Part shown: piece after piece, positions 63,054 to 64,000 of the stretch | Layout of the letters: every line of letters begins with the position of its first letter | How positions within the stretch are numbered: the stretch's first letter is position 1 | From: Coriobacteriia bacterium | Lineage (GTDB): Bacteria; Actinomycetota; Coriobacteriia; WRKU01; WQUG01 | Direction of reading: 5' to 3' | Length of the DNA stretch: 64,000 nt | Assembly (NCBI GenBank): GCA_009778715.1 | Contig: WRFR01000003.1 | Coordinates: forward strand, 32,875-96,874 | Notes under the pieces: generated by a model | Seen by the model: only the letters and a program-made list of their open reading frames with translations | Databases searched by the model: none | Told to the model about the DNA's origin: nothing | Program-made: the position numbers and the translations under genes

Positions 63054-63817
63054 AAGCCTACCTCGCCTTCTGCAAAAAGGAGCTTGTGGAGAGCTGGCGG
63101 ACCTATCGCCTGGTTATCATGCTTGCGGTCTTCGTGTTGTTTGGCATCCTGAGCCCGGCAACCGCGAAACTGCTCCCCAAACTGCTCGACGGCGCTGACA
63201 TGGGTGGTGGTGTCATCATCCACATGCCCACGCCCACGGCACTGGACGCGTGGACCCAGTTTTTCAAGAACGTCGGCCAGATGGGGATGCTCGTCGTGGT
63301 CATCGTCTTCTGCGGCATTATCGCAACTGAACTCAATCGCGGCACGCTCATCAATGTCCTGACCAAGGGGATGCGACGCTCGACGGTCATCCTGGCCAAG
63401 TTCACCGTTGCGGCAGCCATCTGGGCCGTGAGCTACCTGGTCTGCCTGGGAGTGACCTACTGCTACACGGCCTATTACTGGCCTGGCAAGGCGCTGCCTC
63501 ACGCCGCCCTGGCTTTTGTGGCCCCCTGGGTCTTCGGCCTCCTGCTGATCGCGCTTCTGATCCTTGGCGGCGTTTGCTTTAAGTCGCTCTACGGCAGCCT
63601 GCTGACTACCGGCGGTGTCATCGTCGTGATGAACCTGGCCGGCTTGATCCCCCAGTCAGCCAAATACAACCCCGTTACCCTGTCCGCCGGCACGCTGGAG
63701 CTTCTCACCAAAGCGAAAGCTCCCAGCGATTTCATCCCCGCGCTGGCAATCTGCCTGGCGCTGACCGCCGCCCTGATCGTCGCCTCAGTCCTGCTCTTCA
63801 ACCACAAGCAACTCTGA
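63050..63817 (+). CDS. ABC transporter permease (YxlG/ABC-2 type)
   Basis: A 255-residue permease with six predicted helices: LVIMLAVFVLFGILSP, MGMLVVVIVFCGIIATEL, a segment ending VSYLVCLGVTYCYTAYYW, AFVAPWVFGLLLIALLILGGV, LTTGGVIVVMNLAGLIP, and a last one near ALTAALIVASVLLF. The cytoplasmic stretch ELNRGTLINVLTKGMRRSTVILAKF is a conserved coupling-helix motif of ABC-2 permeases, including NosY/YxlG relatives. Last gene of the katG-yxlEFG-like run. A palindromic repeat follows immediately and probably acts as terminator. Confidence 0.9.
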   Translation: MKAYLAFCKKELVESWRTYRLVIMLAVFVLFGILSPATAKLLPKLLDGADMGGGVIIHMPTPTALDAWTQFFKNVGQMGMLVVVIVFCGIIATELNRGTLINVLTKGMRRSTVILAKFTVAAAIWAVSYLVCLGVTYCYTAYYWPGKALPHAALAFVAPWVFGLLLIALLILGGVCFKSLYGSLLTTGGVIVVMNLAGLIPQSAKYNPVTLSAGTLELLTKAKAPSDFIPALAICLALTAALIVASVLLFNHKQL

Positions 63818-63820
63818 CAA

Positions 63821-63851
63821 TGACAAAACGGTGCCTGACCCCCTTTTGTCA
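63821..63851. repeat. Copy of the TGACAAAA...GTGCCTGACCCC palindromic repeat (terminator-like)
   Basis: TGACAAAA (63821-63828) and TTTTGTCA (63844-63851) enclose CGGTGCCTGACCCCC, the same loop as at 51691-51727. It sits between the permease stop and the convergent MerR gene. Confidence 0.6.
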
Positions 63852-63855
63852 GCTC

Positions 63856-64000
63856 TCAGCTGCAATAGATAGTGATGGCGTCACGCAAGAATTCCGTGCA
63901 GCCGGCGCCAAGCTTCTCGTAGTTTGCCTTGAATCGCTCATCAGCAACATACATGTCGCCCAAGCCCTTGTGGTATTCCTTACTGTAGCGCGGGTAAAAA
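63856..64000 (-). CDS. MerR-family regulator, TipAS antibiotic-recognition domain (C-terminal end only)
   Basis: Only the last 47 codons are present, running off the window edge. FYPRYSKEYHKGLGDMYVAD followed by ERFKANYEKLGAGCTEFLRD and AITIYCS matches the end of TipAS domains (MYVADERF, FLRDAIxIY), which bind thiopeptide-like or other toxic compounds in TipA-type MerR activators. The DNA-binding part is outside the window. Position beside an exporter operon suggests possible control of it, an inference from proximity only. Confidence 0.75.
   Translation of the reverse strand, partial: FYPRYSKEYHKGLGDMYVADERFKANYEKLGAGCTEFLRDAITIYCS

Overview
The window looks like chromosome from a moderately GC-rich (roughly 55-58% by eye), probably anaerobic actinobacterium. 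Class Coriobacteriia (Olsenella/Atopobium-like) is my best guess. Supporting signs are NfnAB, VaFE/Cna-B and BspA-type surface proteins with sortase signals, CGNR-like and PDA/HAD wall genes, strong AAGGAGG ribosome sites mixed with apparently leaderless starts, and the codon style. The taxon is an inference: no rRNA or other marker gene is present.

Layout. 1-14.7 kb is cell-surface glycan and adhesin territory: a minus-strand run of glycosyltransferases, flippase, methyltransferase and GDP-mannose 4,6-dehydratase; a plus-strand GT2; a VPSTG-anchored VaFE surface protein; and a four-gene minus-strand operon (ATP-grasp/HAD fusion, polysaccharide deacetylase, DegT aminotransferase, PglF/CapD-type dehydratase). 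14.8-17.3 kb holds a LeuCD-type dehydratase with a HEAT-repeat protein. An initiator tRNA-Met gene follows at 17454-17530.

17.5-31.8 kb is an integrated mobilizable element (about 14.3 kb) inserted in that tRNA gene. It is bounded by a 49-bp direct repeat (17482-17530 and 31760-31808) and carries a tyrosine integrase, an excisionase-like HTH protein, a MOBP-type relaxase with a tiny RHH partner, and no conjugation machinery. Its cargo looks like a defence island. It includes an AT-rich operon of two different TIR-like proteins plus a small RipA-like membrane protein, which is a candidate undescribed Thoeris-like system. It also includes a type III restriction-modification system whose mod gene is broken at a run of ten C (probable phase-variable OFF state), a DUF2513/membrane-protein pair, a zinc-finger protein of unknown role, and an AbiE toxin-antitoxin operon with a DUF3024 gene attached and paired palindromic operators.

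31.8-45 kb: an IS3 remnant, a giant BspA-repeat/MucBP/Cna-B surface protein with an LPFSG sorting signal, a self-flanked MarR regulator, a rhodanese lipoprotein, a C39-like peptidase, a HAD hydrolase, LarE and a P-type cation ATPase. 45-57.8 kb: an M23 peptidase, the bifurcating transhydrogenase NfnAB, a membrane-anchored penicillin-acylase-family Ntn hydrolase, a polytopic membrane protein, then the housekeeping run glmU-prs-pth-chaA and tRNA-Gln. 58-64 kb: a second AbiE-like pair, katG directly coupled to a YxlEFG-like ABC exporter operon, and the end of a TipA-type MerR regulator.
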